DNA of 64,000 bases, from NCBI RefSeq assembly GCF_001742185.1, contig NZ_CP015750.1, positions 3,782,001 to 3,846,000 on the forward strand. Reading direction: 5' to 3'. Position 1 is the first letter of the stretch; each line of letters begins with the position of its first letter. The DNA is from Pectobacterium wasabiae CFBP 3304. Its GTDB lineage: Bacteria; Pseudomonadota; Gammaproteobacteria; Enterobacterales; Enterobacteriaceae. The notes beneath the pieces were generated by a model. That model made no database searches and was not told where the DNA came from. It was given only the letters and a program-made list of their open reading frames with translations. Of the stretch, positions 62,713 through 64,000 are shown piece after piece. A program made the position numbers and the translations under genes.

Positions 62713-64000
62713 ATGAATGCTAAACATTATATTGCAAAAGTTTTCCTCGGCGGTATGTTAATGGGCGCGGCAGCGAGTAGCAGTGCTGCGGTTTATTACA
62801 TGGCCTCCAACGGCAATGATGCGAATAACGGCAGTAAAAATTCTCCCTGGAAAACGATCGATCGTGCACAGAAAACATTAAATCCCGGTGACCGTTTGTG
62901 GATCCGTGGCGGTAAATACGTGTTCACTAAGGGACTGAACGTCTGTGCTACTCGCACTGACGTCGTGAATGCGATCACACTGAGTAAGAGCGGCACTGAA
63001 GGTAAGCGCATTGAGTATTGGGCGTCTAGCGGAGAAGTGCCGATTTTTGATTTCAGCCAGATGCAGGATGATTGCCGGGTCAAAGGGTTCAATGTTGTTG
63101 CAGATTGGGTTTCCGTTAAAGGGTTGGAAATAACGGGTGTTCCACAACGTAATAACCTTAACCATGAATCCTGGGGAGTATGGAACAGGGGGAGTAATAA
63201 TATATTCGAACAATTGAATATTCACCATATTATGGGAACCGGCCTGTTCATCCAGCGCGGGGGAAATAACCTGGTATTGAATAGCGACTCTCACCATAAT
63301 TATGATCCACTGACATCTAATGGTGCAGGTCAAAGTGGAGATGGTTTTGGTGCGCACATCCCTGCTAATCAACCTGGTAATATTTTCCGTGGTTGCCGGG
63401 CGTGGGCAAACTCGGATGATGGTTTCGATTTAATTAATGCCTATTCTCCGGTATTGATTGAAAACTCTTGGGCTTGGTCGCACGGTTATTTACCGGGCAC
63501 AACACAATCCCTGGCTGCGGGTAACGGTAATGGTTTTAAAATCGGTGGCTACGGTGGCGTTTATGTGGCAAATGCGGTGAAACATACCGTGCGTAACTCG
63601 GTTGCGTTTCTAAATAAGGCAGCCGGTTTTTATGCTAATCACCATCCGGTAGCGAACGATTTCTTCAATAACACCGGTTATAAAAATAATCCTAACTTTA
63701 ATATCCGCGGCATTGATGCAAATGGAAAAGCGGTTGGGCTGGGTACGCTGCGCAATAACGTGTCTCACGGCGGTAAAGACTTGTCGTTCTCCGATGGAGC
63801 GAACATGCGCTATAACTCGTGGGATCTGAAAATTGCGGTATCGGATGCTGACTTCGAGAGTGTTTCCGTAACTGGATGGGATGCGCCGCGTCAGGCGGAT
63901 GGCAGTTTGCCTGTACTGAAGAGCCTGCGTCTTGCGTCGAGGAGCGCGCTAATCAACAAGGGGGGGATGTCAAACTGCCTTATAAAGGATCAGCGCCAGA
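62713..64000 (+). CDS. Secreted pectate lyase, polysaccharide lyase family 9 (partial, frame break near edge)
   Basis: The frame starts at ATG 62713, with AAGGA upstream, and runs past the right edge. An N-terminal signal peptide ends near SSSAAVYYM (about residue 26). A parallel beta-helix with PL9 signatures follows: RAWANSDDGFDLIN (calcium aspartates, nt about 63400-63440) and NGNGFKIGG (catalytic lysine, nt about 63525-63550), as in Dickeya PelL/Pel9A. The enzyme cleaves pectate by beta-elimination outside the cell. At 63960-63966 a run of seven G shifts the frame: read with eight, the sequence regains VKLPYKGSAPD, the family C-terminus. The current frame ends GGMSNCLIKDQRQ, which does not fit. 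Confidence 0.85.
   Translation, partial: MNAKHYIAKVFLGGMLMGAAASSSAAVYYMASNGNDANNGSKNSPWKTIDRAQKTLNPGDRLWIRGGKYVFTKGLNVCATRTDVVNAITLSKSGTEGKRIEYWASSGEVPIFDFSQMQDDCRVKGFNVVADWVSVKGLEITGVPQRNNLNHESWGVWNRGSNNIFEQLNIHHIMGTGLFIQRGGNNLVLNSDSHHNYDPLTSNGAGQSGDGFGAHIPANQPGNIFRGCRAWANSDDGFDLINAYSPVLIENSWAWSHGYLPGTTQSLAAGNGNGFKIGGYGGVYVANAVKHTVRNSVAFLNKAAGFYANHHPVANDFFNNTGYKNNPNFNIRGIDANGKAVGLGTLRNNVSHGGKDLSFSDGANMRYNSWDLKIAVSDADFESVSVTGWDAPRQADGSLPVLKSLRLASRSALINKGGMSNCLIKDQRQ

Overview
The window is a stretch of enterobacterial chromosome, most likely from a pectinolytic soft-rot bacterium of the Pectobacterium type. This rests on protein sequences close to E. coli for housekeeping genes, a family 9 pectate lyase at the right edge, ERIC repeats, and the accessory gene set. 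No rRNA, tRNA, CRISPR array, prophage or insertion sequence was seen.

Layout. (1) 1-5.3 kb: the end of a membrane protein, a LysR regulator, and a divergent operon of an NCS1 permease, a DUF917 protein and a hydantoinase/oxoprolinase. (2) 5.4-9.6 kb: the anaerobic pyruvate formate-lyase genes pflA, pflB and focA, with an FNR-type site upstream. (3) 10-17.9 kb: ycaO, serC, aroA, cmk, rpsA and ihfB. (4) 18-26.4 kb: the complete histidine operon hisGDCBHAFI with its leader peptide and attenuator, then yeeZ. (5) 26.4-42.6 kb: a motility and citrate region. It holds two chemoreceptors with flagellar sigma-28 type promoters, the CitAB two-component system, a CitS-type citrate carrier, a fumarylacetoacetate-hydrolase family protein, citrate lyase genes citCDEFXG, and a PilZ flagellar brake gene (ycgR) with a sigma-28 promoter. 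(6) 43-50.7 kb: plaP (putrescine importer), sbcB, a Fur-box-preceded siderophore ABC importer, and tmaR. (7) 50.8-56.1 kb: choline-O-sulfate use, with choline ABC genes, a LysR regulator, choline sulfatase and a choline-binding protein. (8) 56.3-62.4 kb: comEC, msbA, lpxK, ycaR and kdsB. (9) 62.7 kb to the end: a secreted PL9 pectate lyase cut by the window edge.

How the parts work together. The citrate region reads as a sense-swim-import-split module: chemoreceptors, CitAB, a sodium/citrate carrier, and citrate lyase with its maturation enzymes. No oadGAB sodium-pumping oxaloacetate decarboxylase is present. The FAH-family protein sits where an oxaloacetate-consuming enzyme would be expected. 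Citrate fermentation would feed pyruvate into the PflB/FocA route also present here.

Two coding frames, citG and the pectate lyase, each break at a run of G by exactly one missing base. This may reflect homopolymer sequencing error or real mutation, and should be settled before either is called a pseudogene. Compared with E. coli, the ihfB-comEC junction is split by the his-plaP-sbcB-tmaR block plus the accessory genes.
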